From Pictodentalium vernedei (lineage: Eukaryota > Mollusca > Scaphopoda > Dentaliida > Dentaliidae): 64,000 bases of DNA. The stretch covers positions 661,789,838-661,853,837 of the forward strand of contig CM062296.1 in NCBI GenBank assembly GCA_031216915.1, in the 5' to 3' direction. The notes under the pieces are model-generated. The model saw only the letters and a program-made list of their open reading frames with translations, did no database searches and had not been told where the DNA came from. Positions 30,560 to 42,738 of this stretch are shown in pieces. The position numbers and the translations under genes were made by a program. Position 1 is the first letter of the stretch. Every line of letters begins with the position of its first letter.

Positions 30560-30871
30560 TATTGGGGTTTAGCGACACTTTCGACAGCCAAGGTCAACTG
30601 GTGTCAGATAGTTTTCCGGGTGGAGGAAGCCGAAGTACCTAGAGAGAACCACCGAGCAGTGCCGATCAGCTGTCAAGACTTCCCAGCCTACTAACTCCGC
30701 ACATGCAGGGTTAGCATTGCTTGAAGACAAGTGCACCATTGACGTGCAATTCGCCTTAGCACACAGTGTCACAGTGCCCCCGCGTCGGCAATCAGCAGTT
30801 ACCCCGGATCGAACAGTGGACCTTTCGTTTTGAAGTCCAATGCCGTAACCGCTGAGCCACCGCGCTCCCAT
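30560..30871 (-). mobile_element. tRNA-derived SINE copy, opposite strand
   Basis: On the - strand it begins GGGAGCGCGGTGGCTCAGCGG with an A-box-like head, has a B-box-like TGTTCGATCCGGGG, and a body shared with 3541-3910 (TCGGTGGTTCTCTC, CGGCTTCCTCCACCCG). Being two-copy and body-bearing, it is a SINE, not a tRNA gene. Confidence 0.75.
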
Positions 30872-30968
30872 CTATAGCTAGTTAACACTGCAGAAGAATG
30901 AAATCATGTAACTATTCATCACTCTGTTGCCCAAGTAAGATTACTTTTTCTGGTATTGATATTTAAAA

Positions 30969-31212
30969 CCCTTTACCCAACGTAACGGCCAAAACCGGCC
31001 AGCGCTATTCTCAAAAATCGCCAATTAATTTTCATTATTTTTTTCATTTTTTGTCTCAAAAACATAGGTTATGACCCCTCGTTGGAACGAGCTCGTCGAG
31101 CTTGTTCCAACGAGGGGTCATAACCTATGTTTTTGAGACAAAAAATGAAAAAAATTAGTTATTCAAGAATTATTTTTGCAAGTGTCGTCTGCTTTTCACG
31201 TTAGGTAAAGGG
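30969..31212. mobile_element. Long-hairpin MITE, copy 3
   Basis: Same family as 4181-4424. It is followed by TTAA (31213-31216); the left flank is TTTAAAA. It lies 84 bp from an inverted fourth copy. Confidence 0.8.
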
Positions 31213-31299
31213 TTAAAAAATTAGAAAATAGGTGAGCTCATTCAAACTGATGTTATCCAGCGAAGATGAAATTGTTAACGTCACAGTGGATAACATTAA

Positions 31300-31535
31300 C
31301 CCTTTACCTAACGTGAAAAGCAGACGACACTTGCAAATAAAATTCTTGAATAACCAATTTTTTTCATTTTTTGTCTCAAAAACATAGGTTAAGACCCCTC
31401 ATTGGAACGAGCTCGTCCCAAAGAGGGTTCATAACGTATGTTTTTGAGACAAAAAATAAAAAAAATAGTGAAAATTAATTGGCGATTTTTTTTGAATAGC
31501 GCTGGCCCGTTTTGACCGTTACGTTGGGTGAAGGG
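31300..31535. mobile_element. Long-hairpin MITE, copy 4 (inverted, diverged)
   Basis: Flanked by TTAA at 31296-31299 and 31536-31539. Its orientation is opposite to copy 3, and its central hairpin is shortened to about CGAGCTCGTCCCAAAGAGG. Confidence 0.8.
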
Positions 31536-31688
31536 TTAAACAAACGATCCAAGTCTTACAACTATTGATCTGAGTTATGACCAGATCAACAATTGGGGAC
31601 CAGACTGTAAGTATATCTTTTTAAATGGTTTAAGAAAGCGACTAGGCTACGCAAAATACTGGAAAATAATACAGACTCGTTTTATATA

Positions 31689-33190
31689 CGGAGTCAAAAA
31701 AGAAAGTATAATAAACTTTGAGGAGCAATTTTTTAGTATTATCGACTTTAATCCCAAACAAATTATTGTAAATTCATATTTCGAATCTAGCTGTATGAAT
31801 TTGCATAATGTCATGTTCTTACTGTTGCCAGCGTCACGTCAGGACGTCGCAATTCAGACATGGGGTGAAATGAAAAGTTCACACATGCAGTCAATAGGGT
31901 GTATGTCCACCGTTTGGATGGCAAGACATCGACGGCGCATGGACCTGATAAGTCTCTGGATGTCACCCTGTGGTATTGCGTTCCACTCCTGCCTTAGAAC
32001 ATTACGTAAACCGCCTAACGTCTGAAGATCATGAAGTCGTACCTGACGGTCCGATTGATCACAAAGATGCTCGATTGGCGACAAATCTGGCGAAAAGGGG
32101 ACCAGGGAAGAAATTCGATGCTCTGCTCCTCAAGAAAGTCACGACAGATACGCGCCACGTGACATCGGGCATTGTCTTGCTGGAATAATTGCAATCCGAC
32201 GTTAGCGTTGAACAACGGGACAACAACAGAGTTAAGAATCCCTATATCGCTGTCCATTCAGATTACCATCGATGAAGATCAACTGCGTTCGATGGTGCAA
32301 GGAAATTCCATTACACTACCCCCGTCGAAACGGTCTCTTTCCCGCACGCACGCACGCAAGCATCAGAAAATCGTTCTTCTCGTCGGCGATACACTCTTTC
32401 CCTACCATCAGCGTACCGTAGACAAAAAAAACGTGATTCATCACTAAAAAGAACAGTGCTCCAACGCTGCTGAGTCCAGCGAACACGCTGATGTACCCAT
32501 TCCATTCTGATGGTACGATGACGCTGGGTAAGGATTGGTCCGTGGTATGGACGCCTGCTTCGGATGCCGTGCTCAGTGGGTCTGTTGCGGACAGTTTGTT
32601 CACTGATTCTATTCTTAGTTCTACCTGGAGTAATTGCTTCTGTCCTCGTCGCCGGAAAGAAGCGATCCCGCAAGTGAGACGTCCTGATGTGTCGGTCTTG
32701 TGCAGGGGTCGTAACTCTTGGTCGACCTGAACGCGGTCGGTTGGCAGTAGATCCAGTGGTTCTATATCTTCCAATGAGGCGGTAAATAGTGGCCACAGTG
32801 ATTCCGAACTCAGCAGCGAGCTCATCTGGAGGTATCCCAGCCTCATGCATACCAATGGCAAGCAACCTCTGATTTTTGGTTAACCTTGGCATTTTTTAAA
32901 ATGTCGGAAGACAAAAACTAGCTTGTTTTCTCAATAACCAAGGCTCTCTAGCACAACATAACACAACGAAAATCGTCGGTCACCCATTCAATTTAACATT
33001 CGCGGATAGCACGTGCTATTTTGAAACCCGTAGCTAAATTTTATACGGATGGGTGGACAACAACAACATGTCATTAAACTTTTTGCACGACATCTAGCCC
33101 ACAAACATGCAACATTGGAACTATTATATTTCATCCATTATGCTATTTTTTTCACATTTGTTTCTATTATACTTTCTTTTTTGACTCAGT
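31689..33190 (-). mobile_element. Tc1/mariner-like transposon
   Basis: Ends are inverted repeats (GAGTCAAAAAAGAAAGTATA at the left, its complement at the right) flanked by TA at 31687-31688 and 33191-33192, the Tc1/mariner target. The 1.5-kb length is normal for the superfamily. It encodes one decayed transposase on the - strand. Confidence 0.85.
31854..32892 (-). pseudogene. Tc1-type DDE transposase, frameshifted
   Basis: It starts M-P-R-L-T-K-N-Q-R at 32892. The paired helix-turn-helix contains G-I-T-V-A-T-I-Y-R-L and is followed by G-R-P-R. The first catalytic Asp is in V-L-F-S-D-E-S-R-F, the second in F-Q-Q-D-N-A-R-C-H, and the third (Glu) in S-P-I-E-H-L, in DD34E order. Two frame changes (between about 32310 and 32255, and near 32080) separate the three parts. 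It cannot make an active enzyme. It is the only gene of the 1.5-kb element. Confidence 0.85.
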
Positions 33191-33289
33191 ATATAATCTG
33201 ATGATCCACCTACTTTATTATCAGGACTTGGATTTCTAACTGATGTAGTCGAGAGTAACAAAAACCAGCCAGTCTAGAATTTACAGAGA

Positions 33290-33790
33290 AATAATTACAT
33301 TGTTAATGTAGTTATACGTTTTGGGTCCAAATACTCAATTCCCATTGGTCAGCTGGGTGAAAACGTCATGACCAAATGTAATTCATTTTCCAATGAATAC
33401 ATTTGGTCGAACTTTGACCCGCATTTACGTTCAAGTTAATAATTTGTGATATCTCAAACAACTTACAAGAAATGTCAATCGTCAGTGTGAAATTATTTCA
33501 GTGATTTTATTCTTGAACTTGTTGTCGTTTCATAGGTGATTATAGTTTACTGATATGTTAAATAAATTGTTTTGAACATTCCAAGTTTCGTTGTGAAAGA
33601 CGCCAATTTGACAAATTTGGGTCAATGTCGAAAACCGGCGCTCAACTCAGAGTTGTGCGCTATGTCTTTTGTGTGAGGGTGGTTTTTCGCCTCGTTCGTT
33701 CGTACATGTTTTATTTCGTCTTTCTGCTTTGTTGTTTGGTAGAAAGTAGTTTAAACAGTTACGGAATGCAATTATAAGATTTGAATGCAA
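33290..33790. repeat. Dispersed repeat, inverted partner of 7080-7610
   Basis: Reverse-complement matches to 7080-7610 in mirrored order, for example GGGTCCAAATACTCAATTCC and CTTTTGTGTGAGGGTGGT. It starts about 100 bp after the Tc1 element. Confidence 0.75.
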
Positions 33791-34880
33791 TTGAATGAGA
33801 TGTTTTGTACTTAAAGAGATATGTTCCATGCTAGTCCAAAGCTTCTCTGGCTCAGCCAACTGGTTCGGATGTTTGTCGGTCAGAGGAATTAAAGAACTTT
33901 TTACCTTGGACGATTCATCTCCGCTTCCTGGGATAGACTTTGGCACGTTATGCTGATGCTCTAGTTTTTTTTAATCCACTATTGGGTACTTTAATAGGAT
34001 AGAATGATGTTTACTCTTTCCGATGATACCAATAAACCCACAATTCATCCTCAAGACATATTTTATGTTCGAATGTTTTAGAACACGTGGTCCCAGGCAT
34101 TCGACACACGGTGCATTCATTGTATTCCATTGCGTGCCGCTTAGATACATAGACAATGAAATTTCATTCTATTTACTTAATTAACTTGATATAATCATAG
34201 CAATATATATACCATCAGAAGGTACAGTTAATTCCCTTTTCAAACCTATTAGATACAATAACTGATGTAGAACAAAAAGCTGACCGTTCCTGATGTCAAC
34301 ATTATGTGTATCATACTATAGGTACACATAAAAATTCCAGGTCCACCCCATTATATACTTTAGCTCACTCGAACTGCTATACAAACTAAACTTTCTATGC
34401 TGAACTTGAAAAAAGCCGGACATTCAGTTGAAGCGTTAGACTCAGTAGATGGTATAGCACCCATAGTTTTTTCGGGTTATCTGTATCCGAAAAAATATTT
34501 TTAAACTGTTTTGTTAAAATGCTCCAATCGAACATGTTCCTTTAAAAGATAATTTGCTAAGTTTGTTTTATTCTCCTCCTACCCACACTTACTATATCGT
34601 TAACAGCTGTCAGATAAACCACGCCTCTCTCTCTGGCTACTCAACAAATAACGGATCCTGCTGACCAGATAGAGCGTCCTCCTACTGACCAGTAAAGGAT
34701 AATGAATGCATTGGCAGAGATCATCTGAACTGAGGGCATCTTTGACCTGCATCGGTTTCTTTTTGACGTCATTGTACGAGAGAATGCCATAGATCTTCAT
34801 ATGAACGCACCCTCGTTACCACAATGGCGTCCTTGGAAACATAAAATGCTTTTCTCCAATATCAATGCACTTGACAAGAA
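33791..34880. other. Intergenic DNA, no gene recognised
   Basis: Mixed AT-rich sequence with only short frames that look like chance. No repeats strong enough to report were seen. Confidence 0.4.
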
Positions 34881-34889
34881 TAAACAAGA

Positions 34890-35510
34890 TCAACGCTCCG
34901 CAGGGGTGGGGAAGGGGTATGCCCGACAGTGTCAATGCGAACCGAAGACCATACCAAAGGACATCAAAATCAGACAACCGACGTAACCCATGATATGTGG
35001 GTATCCTCTCCCCTTAGCTGCCCTATTATCAGACCAAAGGACATCAAAATCAGACAACCAATGCCCAGGTTATAATGCAAAAGGTTAATTTTGTTATTTT
35101 TCTAAGTCCTACAAGGGCCGTAGCGCTGGGTATGAATGTACGGATGAAATCCGCGATATGTGGATAGTATCTCCCCAATGCTGGTCTATCAACACACTAA
35201 ACGATATCAAAATCCCAAGACCGATGCCAGAATTATAATGCAAAACGTTCATTTTACTATTTTTCTAAGTTCTGCAAGGGCCATAACTCTGGTATCAATG
35301 TGTGGACAAAACCCGCGATTTTTAAATATAATTTCCCCGTGCTGGCCTATCATAATACCCTAGGACATCAATATCCGACAGCCGATGCCAGAGTTATAAT
35401 ACAAAATGTTTGTACCGGCGGACGTGCATACGTGGTCTAAGTTCTACAAGGGCCATAACTCCGGTATGAATGTGTGGACAAAACCCGTTATTTGTGGATA
35501 TCATTAAGAA
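34890..35510. repeat. Degenerate tandem repeat with GGGCCATAACTC blocks
   Basis: About four diverged units of roughly 160-180 bp. Each contains versions of CTAAGTTCTACAAGGGCC, ATAACTCCGGTATGAATG, GTGGACAAAACCCGC and CCGATGCCAGAGTTATAAT. I associate the GGGCCATAACTC type with bivalve mollusc genomes, from memory only. Confidence 0.6.
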
Positions 35511-35839
35511 ATCCAGATATTGATGCTGCTTCTTTATAAAAGAGATGTCAAAATTCATTTTTTTTCTTCATAAAGAAGCGAATTTTTGGTTATGGTCAAA
35601 TCGGAGGATGAATAAAACATCCAGTTGGTCTTTTCAGATACTGAATTTATTTTTGCTCGTAAATGGACTTCAAATTTGACTTGCCACATAGAAGCCCAGA
35701 ACTAAAAACAAAATTATTATTTGAAGCATTGGTGGAAAATCCTATATTTCAGCCATCCACATTTTCAAAAACAAACGAATATTCTAGTATCAGGTCAGTG
35801 TGATCATCGATCAGTCTTTTACGCATTTTAATAATTTTT

Positions 35840-36251
35840 GACCCTATGATCCCCCCACCCCATGACATCACCCAGAGTCCGACCATACCGCTTGCGAATT
35901 TCCTCCGGCGGTGCGACATTTTTAGACATGTTTTTGTGGAGATTATATTCCCAAAATTTCGAAAGGCTAAGATTTAAAATGAAAGGTATAGAAGAAAACC
36001 CGCAAAATTGTCATCTCTGGCATCGGGTGTCTCAAGATGAAAAAAAGGTTCACAACTGCAAGTGACGAAAATAGATGTGGTAAGTTTCAAAACTGTATCC
36101 CATATAAATAGGACGCAACTGGACTCAAGAAGGAAGTGCTTTTAATGAAGAATGTAGAAAATATGCTAAACTTCAAACAAGTATCGCCTATTTTTTCAGC
36201 TCTACATCATACTAAAATCACAAACAAAATCTGACGCATTTTATTTTTTAA
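35840..36251. repeat. First copy of a duplicated block
   Basis: GAGATTATATTCCCAAAATTTC with its neighbourhood (35939-35975) recurs at 36588-36625, and upstream parts (CATGACATCAC...GTCCGACCATA versus CGACACCACAGAGCCCGATCATA) also align. This gives a diverged direct repeat about 650 bp apart with a MITE between the copies. Confidence 0.5.
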
Positions 36252-36490
36252 CTCTTAGAAGCCGGGGAATCAGAATGAATTTATTGAACATGACATACCA
36301 CGAAAAACTTACAGTAAAGCAGGTGCTTTTAGCCAAGTGTCGTTTGCCTATTCAGGCAGACGACACTTGACTAGAAACACCTGCTCAGTGTTTAATTCTC
36401 CCCCAGCCCAAAGATAGCCGAACCGTCACAGCCAGATTACCCGCAGTATTACATCACAGGCAAGAAAACTCGACCCCCGGCTTCTAAGAG
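36252..36490. mobile_element. MITE with CTCTTAGAAGCCGGGG ends
   Basis: Inverted ends CTCTTAGAAGCCGGGG and CCCCCGGCTTCTAAGAG, with TTAA at the left (36248-36251) and CTAA at the right. The interior holds a hairpin around AAGTGTCGTTTGCC and its complement, similar in style to the other TTAA MITEs. Confidence 0.7.
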
Positions 36491-36699
36491 CTAATCTATG
36501 TCCCTCAATAACGACACCACAGAGCCCGATCATAGCGGTTGGGAATTCCCTAGTACGACAGGTACGTTTTAGATACGTTTTATGTTGAGATTATATTCCC
36601 AAAATTTCAAAAGGCTAAGGATTAAAATTAGGCTGAAAATAAAAACTATACAAAAAGCGTAAGAATTGACATAACTGCACATGACCAAAAACAGATGTA

Positions 36700-37327
36700 G
36701 CAAGTAGAGGGAAATTGGGCATTCTAGCCCAACAAAAATTCATTTCTAGACCACCCCATGAAAGCAATGGGAATTAAGCTTGAAAGATTTTCTGGGCCAG
36801 CTAAAAAGGACTTAGTCAATTCTAGACCACTTTACGCCTGGACTACTGTTTCGACTAAGGTTGATTCAATAGGGATTTATTTTCGAAAATAAAAAAGCAA
36901 TTTAAACTCGAAGTGGGCTAGAAAAGACGATCTCGAAATAGCTCCTTTTCCATGCAAATTTCCGTAGGAAGGTGTAAAAGTTTGAAGATGCTTGCCTTGG
37001 TCATTTGCGAGAATGATTTATTTTTCTGCCACCGTCGCCTTTTTGCTCAGATTTTGTTAAGAATTGTGGAGAAGAGGATTTTCGCTCTCCCTTCATTCTC
37101 GCCTCCCTCGCAAGTGGTCTAGAAATGACGATGTTGAAAAAGTTCTGTTTCCATACAAAATTCCCATATGAAATTGTAAAGTGTCACGACTTCGGCACCC
37201 GTCAGACTCGTAATGTTGCCATTTTGCTCTGTGTTATTCGAACAGAGAAATTGTTAAGAATTGTAATCGGTGGTTGGTCGCGAAGAGAGGAGAGAAAAAT
37301 TTTATTGACGTCGCATTGTCACGAAGT
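36700..37327. other. Intergenic DNA, nothing recognised
   Basis: Short similar blocks (TTCTAGACCACTT-like) recur at 36740 and 36825 but no gene or named element could be supported. Confidence 0.4.
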
Positions 37328-37367
37328 ATGGAAGCGTATTGGTGTCACAGGAGAATTTTTTTTTCCT

Positions 37368-37597
37368 CTTACGTAGGAGTTAGTATCTCTTACGTGAGAG
37401 TGAATATGTCTTACGTAGGAGATAATTTCTCTTACGTATGGGTTTGTATGTCTTACGTAGGAGATAGTATGTCTTACGTAGAAGATAGTATGTCTTACGT
37501 AGGAGATAGTATGTCTTACGTAAGAGATATTATCTCTTACGTAGGAGTAAGTATGTCTTACGTAAGAGATAATATCTCTTACGTAGGAGTTAGTATG
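37368..37597. repeat. Minisatellite, about 21-bp unit with TCTTACGTAGGAG
   Basis: About a dozen tandem units follow TCTTACGTAGGAGATAGTATG or the shorter TCTTACGTAAGAGA. Each unit contains the self-complementary core TACGTA. An inverted copy of the array is at 46370-46575. Confidence 0.85.
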
Positions 37598-37749
37598 TCA
37601 ATTGATTGAGATGGGGAATTCTGTCATATAGTATATGGGATTCTGTCTAATGAGGCTTTTGTCCATTGTGATTTCGTCCTTTGAAGACTTTTTCCTATTG
37701 TGATGATATCCGTCTCCCATAATTTTGCTATGGTCACTCCGTTGGAAGA

Positions 37750-38009
<260 letters not shown>

Positions 38010-38421
38010 AAGATTAAAAATTCGCACTGTGGCACATACATTTCCTACTGAAATGTTTTTTTCATGTAATAACCCGTCGAAATATTGTTTTCATGAAAAT
38101 ATACATTTACTTAACCTTGATGGGTTTCAAACATGATACAAAATATACAAAATTGTTTAAACCAAATGATGAGCTCGGGAACTGGTTAAACTGACTGGTA
38201 ATAATTTATGTTATTCATTGAAGGACTCTAATTTAGTCCTTATAATGATATTACGGAAGCTTTTGTTTTTCTTTTAGGCGATGACAGGTCGAAGATTCAA
38301 AGGTTCATTGAATTGAATTCATCTTTTAATAATTTTGTTATTTCGATATTCATTCTGTTGTATGTTAAAGTGAAAGGAATGATGGACCCTGCTTTCGCAT
38401 TCTCCCTCCGATATGTTCATA

Positions 38422-38820
38422 TCAAATGGCTAAAGGATCCAAAAAGCTACACGTTTTTTTTCTAAATTCATCTGTTTCTTCTAATATGTCTTTAAATGGT
38501 GGTTGCTCAATAGGCTGGATTTCGAAATCAGTCAAAGAATGACCTGGAAAGTTAAAATGTTGCGCTACTGAGGCATCAGCATTATGTTTTATATCATGTT
38601 TGTATCTAGTAGAACGTTCTCGGAAAGGATTTTGACTTTGACCAACATACTGCTTCCGACGGCGTTTACAAGTGATAAGGTAAATAATATTTTGTGAATC
38701 ACAATGGAGGGAGTTACGAATCTGATAATGATTTTCCGTTTGTTTGGAGAAAACTTTCTCTTTCTGATCAAGCATAAAAGTATGCAATCTACAACGAGGC
38801 GTTTTGAAACTTAATACCGC
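38422..38820 (-). pseudogene. GIY-YIG endonuclease segment of a Penelope-like retroelement
   Basis: On the - strand it reads through N-H-Y-Q-I-R-N-S-L-H-C-D-S, I-I-Y-L-I-T-C, K-Q-Y-V-G-Q-S and V-A-Q-H-F-N-F-P-G-H-S, the GIY-YIG C-terminal domain found after the RT of Penelope-like elements. No RT part is attached. The sequence upstream (38900-39430) is shared with the right arm but not recognised. The copy at 45364-45735 is its inverted duplicate. Confidence 0.75.
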
Positions 38821-39449
38821 GCCACCACGGCCGGGGTGGATGGTTGGGTGGCAGGGATCTTTGGGTGGGGTGGGGGCTGTGTGGAGGGGAGGGGTCAAGT
38901 TGAAGGCTATAATTACACATGGAACATGTCACAATTCACGATACTATATATTGGAAGAAAGATGTGAAAAACGATACACACTGCTTGAGTTGGGAGTGGG
39001 GTGGGGATTTCAGGTGGGGGAACCACTCCGAACGTTTGGTTAGGCGTGCCGGATAGAGGTGTACAGTGACCATCTCGCAGTAAGTAACCGCAACCACTGC
39101 TAAGGAGTGTTACAAATACGAAGAATGTCGGATTTGCAGTCAATATGTTGTGAAAGGGGAGGGATGTGATCCTTTGACGCACAGTCTCTAGAAGAATAAT
39201 ATACACCCTGACTTATCTGGGCTAGCTGACGCCCAGGTAGATCTGGGTGTATATTTGTCTTATATAGACTAGTCACTACCAGACCCACACCACACAGAGG
39301 GATGACTGAATCCAAGTGTAGGAGACTCTCTCTCATCTCCTCTACCAAAATGAATCCATTGCCCACACCCCTGCCAATAAAACCCACCTGCTTACAATTC
39401 ACACCGCCATCTGTACATTTCCTGTGAGATCTGAAGCTGAAGCTCCGTT

Positions 39450-42060
39450 GTGGTACTTCTGTTTATTTATTTATTGGTGCTTAACGCCACATCAGCAGCT
39501 AAGGCTATATCGTGGCGAGAACACAGTGGAATGTAAAAAGTCATTATCATTTGAGAAGTAAAAAGATTGAATAAAAATAGAAAATAACAACAATAGATCT
39601 GTCAAAGACCGGAATGATATAAGCAACAATGGGTAGAGAAGAGAAGTGAATAACTTCCAAATTAACCCGAGGAACTGAGACTTGATGGGTCCAGATTAAA
39701 AGAGTAAAACAATTTAAAAATTTATTTAAAAGGTTGATTTTCTTCAAGAACGACAGAACTTTATGAGGATTTGTTTTGTAAAATAGGTCTCGAAGAGACA
39801 CAACATTAAAATACTGTCGTCTGCTAAGATTAAAATCAGTACAATGTAAAAGAATGTGTTCCACTGACAACACCTGCTGGCAGTGAATACATTCTGGTCG
39901 CACAGTGCCCTCCAACAAAAAAGAATGTGTTAGTCGTGTATGACCAATACGACACCGTGTCAAAATTGCACGATCCTTTCTACAAAGGTTACTAGACGGG
40001 TAGTGATCTGAAATAGTTGGTCGGAAGCGATGAAGCTTGGTATTTGTCACTCCATCCCATTCCCCCTGCCACATAGATTTGATGTGACTACTGATATGAG
40101 GCTTGAAATCACTAAAAGGAATCTTAAAATCAGTGAGAGGCTCGGATAAAGCCTGTTTTGCTGCACTCTCTGCTCTGGTGTTACCAGCGATCCCTACATG
40201 TCCGGGTAACCAGCAAAACACGGTATCACATTGGTCAGACATGAGAGTTGATAACTTCTCACGAAGTTCCAAAATGAGAGTGTTCTTCGGCCTGGGGTTG
40301 AGTAAAGCAAGTAAAGTGGAAAGAAAGTCGGAAAAAATAATTGACTTCTTTTCCTGTACATTCTCGATGTGGTCAAGTGCGAGTTGTATAGCTTTATCTT
40401 CAGCTGTGAAAATAGAACTCTGATTCGGTGTTCTGATTGAGGTGATATGATCATCAGTAACAGCAGCTGATGATTCTTTGTCACCATCTTCAGATCCATC
40501 TGTATAGATCATTGTATATGCACTATACCTGGACTTTATTTCGGCATATTTTTGTTTAAACTGCAAGGAATTGGTATCAGATGTTTTTTTGAAGAAGCAA
40601 GGTTCAAAATAACTGTAGGTTTTCTAAGATGCCAAGGAGGAATATGAGTTTTACGGGGTTTTTTTAACAGAATCAGAATCAGTTTTTCAGATTCCATTTG
40701 GGGTTTAATTCTAATTCCCAATGGAGGAATATGTTTCTGGTGGCGATTAAAAAATTCAACATTTTGAGGTTCTGAAACACAATTAAAAGCAGGATTTGAT
40801 TTATTAGCTAAAGGTTTAGTTACATGTTGGAGAGATAGTTTAATTCGACGCTTCTCAAGAGAAGGCTCCTCAGCTTCAACAAGCATTGAATCTATTGGTG
40901 ATGATCGAAATGCACCTAGACAAATTCTAATGCCGCTATTATGAATCGCATCAAGTGGCTTCAGATACGACTTCCTTACAGATCCGTAAACCACACAACC
41001 GTAATCTAATTTAGATCTAACAAGTGATCTATACAGATGAAGTAATGTTTTTTGGTCAGCAACCCAATCAGTGCTACCAACAACCTTCAGGCGGTTTAAT
41101 GCTCCTTTACATTTAACTTTTCGTTGTTTTATGTGACAAGTGAAATTCAGTTTGCTGACAAACAACAAACATAAGAATTTCACTTCCTTTACAACTTTAA
41201 TGGTACTTCCATCCATTTTCAACTCTGGAACAAGATGATGCTTCCGGAGCTTACAGAAATGAACAAAATATGTTTTGGTCTTTGAAAACTTAAAACCGTT
41301 TTCAGTAGCCCATTTCTGGATTCTGTTTAAATACAGCTGAAGTTTTCGCTCTATAGCATTCATTCGTTTTGCTGCTAAAGCAGATTAAAAAATCATCAAC
41401 ATACAATGAAGAATCTACCATATTCTCAATTGCTTCGATGATACTATTGATTTTTATCGAAAACAGGGTAACGGACAAAATACTACCCTGAGGAACCCCA
41501 GTTCCTGCTCGTGAGGATCGGATAGCGTTGACCCAACACGAACCTGAAATTGGCGTTCCTTTAAAAAGTTTTCAATAAAAAGGGACATACGCCCTCTCAA
41601 CCCCATGTTAAAAAGATCTTTTCAAATTCCATACGTCCACTTTGTAGCATATGCCTTCTCCAGATCAACGAAGATGGCGACCACATGTTCTTTTCTGGCA
41701 AAGGCATTTCTAATAAACGTTTCAAGTCTGACCAAATGATCCACAGTACTTCTCTGGCCTCTCAAACAACACTGAACATCCGCAAGCAGATTGTTCGATT
41801 CCAGAAACCAGACAAGTCGGTCATTGATCATCCTCTCCATGATTTTGCACAGACAACTGGTTAAGGCAATAGGCCTGTAATTGAGTGGGTTGCTGTGATC
41901 TTTATCAGGCTTAGGAAGAGGATTTTTTGTTGCTTTACGCCAGGATGGTGGAAACTGGCCAGTCACCCAAATGCCATTAAAAATTGATAATAAAAGTTCT
42001 AGTGAAGATTGAGGCAGATGCTTTAAAATTTCGTGGTGAATTTCATCGGGACCAGTGGCA
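39450..42060 (-). mobile_element. LINE 3' half: reverse transcriptase plus RNase H
   Basis: RT begins near 42058 (T-G-P-D-E-I-H-H) and runs through N-Y-R-P-I-A-L-T-S-C, F-V-D-L-E-K-A-Y, a G-V-P-Q-G-like region and Y-V-D-D at about 41390-41402, with frame breaks near 41620 and 41365-41520. RNase H follows (40566-39900: Y-T-D-G-S, F-T-A-E-D-K-A, L-P-G-H-V-G-I). A (TTTA)n-type tail at 39458-39475 ends it. RT plus RNase H places it in the I/Jockey-like group. It is 5' truncated and inactive. Confidence 0.8.
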
Positions 42061-42102
42061 TAGAGTTACGTAACTCTATGCAAAGAGTTACGTAACTCTT
42101 TA
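42061..42102. repeat. Two tandem AGAGTTACGTAACTCT palindromes
   Basis: AGAGTTACGTAACTCT occurs twice, separated by ATGCAA, exactly at the 5' truncation point of the LINE. Each copy is a perfect 16-bp palindrome. Confidence 0.85.
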
Positions 42103-42738
42103 AGAAAATTGTACTTGGCAAGGGACTTAAATATATACCAACGCCACAAAGGCCCACCGGGTCTTTCCTCACTGATACTTATATCACATTAGCCTCCATT
42201 GCATGAAAGCCCACACATCTGTACAATGCAGGGCGGCGTTAACCTCATTCTGAGCGCCGGGCCATCGGCCCTCAGGGGCTGACCTCAGATTCACCTATGG
42301 TTACCACATACTTATATTCACCGCCGGTGTCTGTTATGAAGTAGTATCCATGGGCACCCCGCCCATCTATAAGCATAGGAATTCACCTATGAACCACACT
42401 CAAGCGTCCCCCATCTCATTTCTACATAGAATTGGGACGCGTACTAGCATGCGCGACAACGGACATACCTCTACGTGGCCCAGCCACGCTCGTGGCACAG
42501 CCACGAACGAACTTATATAACCCACTTACCGCGAGTCTTATTCACTACACTACTTAAGACGCCCCCAGAGGCGGTTCGCTGCACAGCTTACAACCGTCAG
42601 ATGCCATACCTGAGGCTTGAGGGCGAGCCTAGTGGTCTCACCATCCCTTTCTTATCAATTTCATATGTGCTCACTTTCATAAGTTTCCATGGCTGCTCTG
42701 GGTTACTCGGTGGTTGACTACCCTCCCCTATTTAATCA
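42103..42738. other. GC-richer spacer of the large inverted repeat
   Basis: About 640 bp of distinctly more GC-rich sequence than either arm, without a recognised gene. Short symmetric patches such as CCCAGCCACGCTCGTGGC are present. It may be an insertion or the remaining part of an unrecognised element. Confidence 0.45.

Noticed and set aside
37368-37597. CRISPR array
   Set aside because: Units are contiguous, about 21 bp, without unique spacers, in a eukaryotic context.
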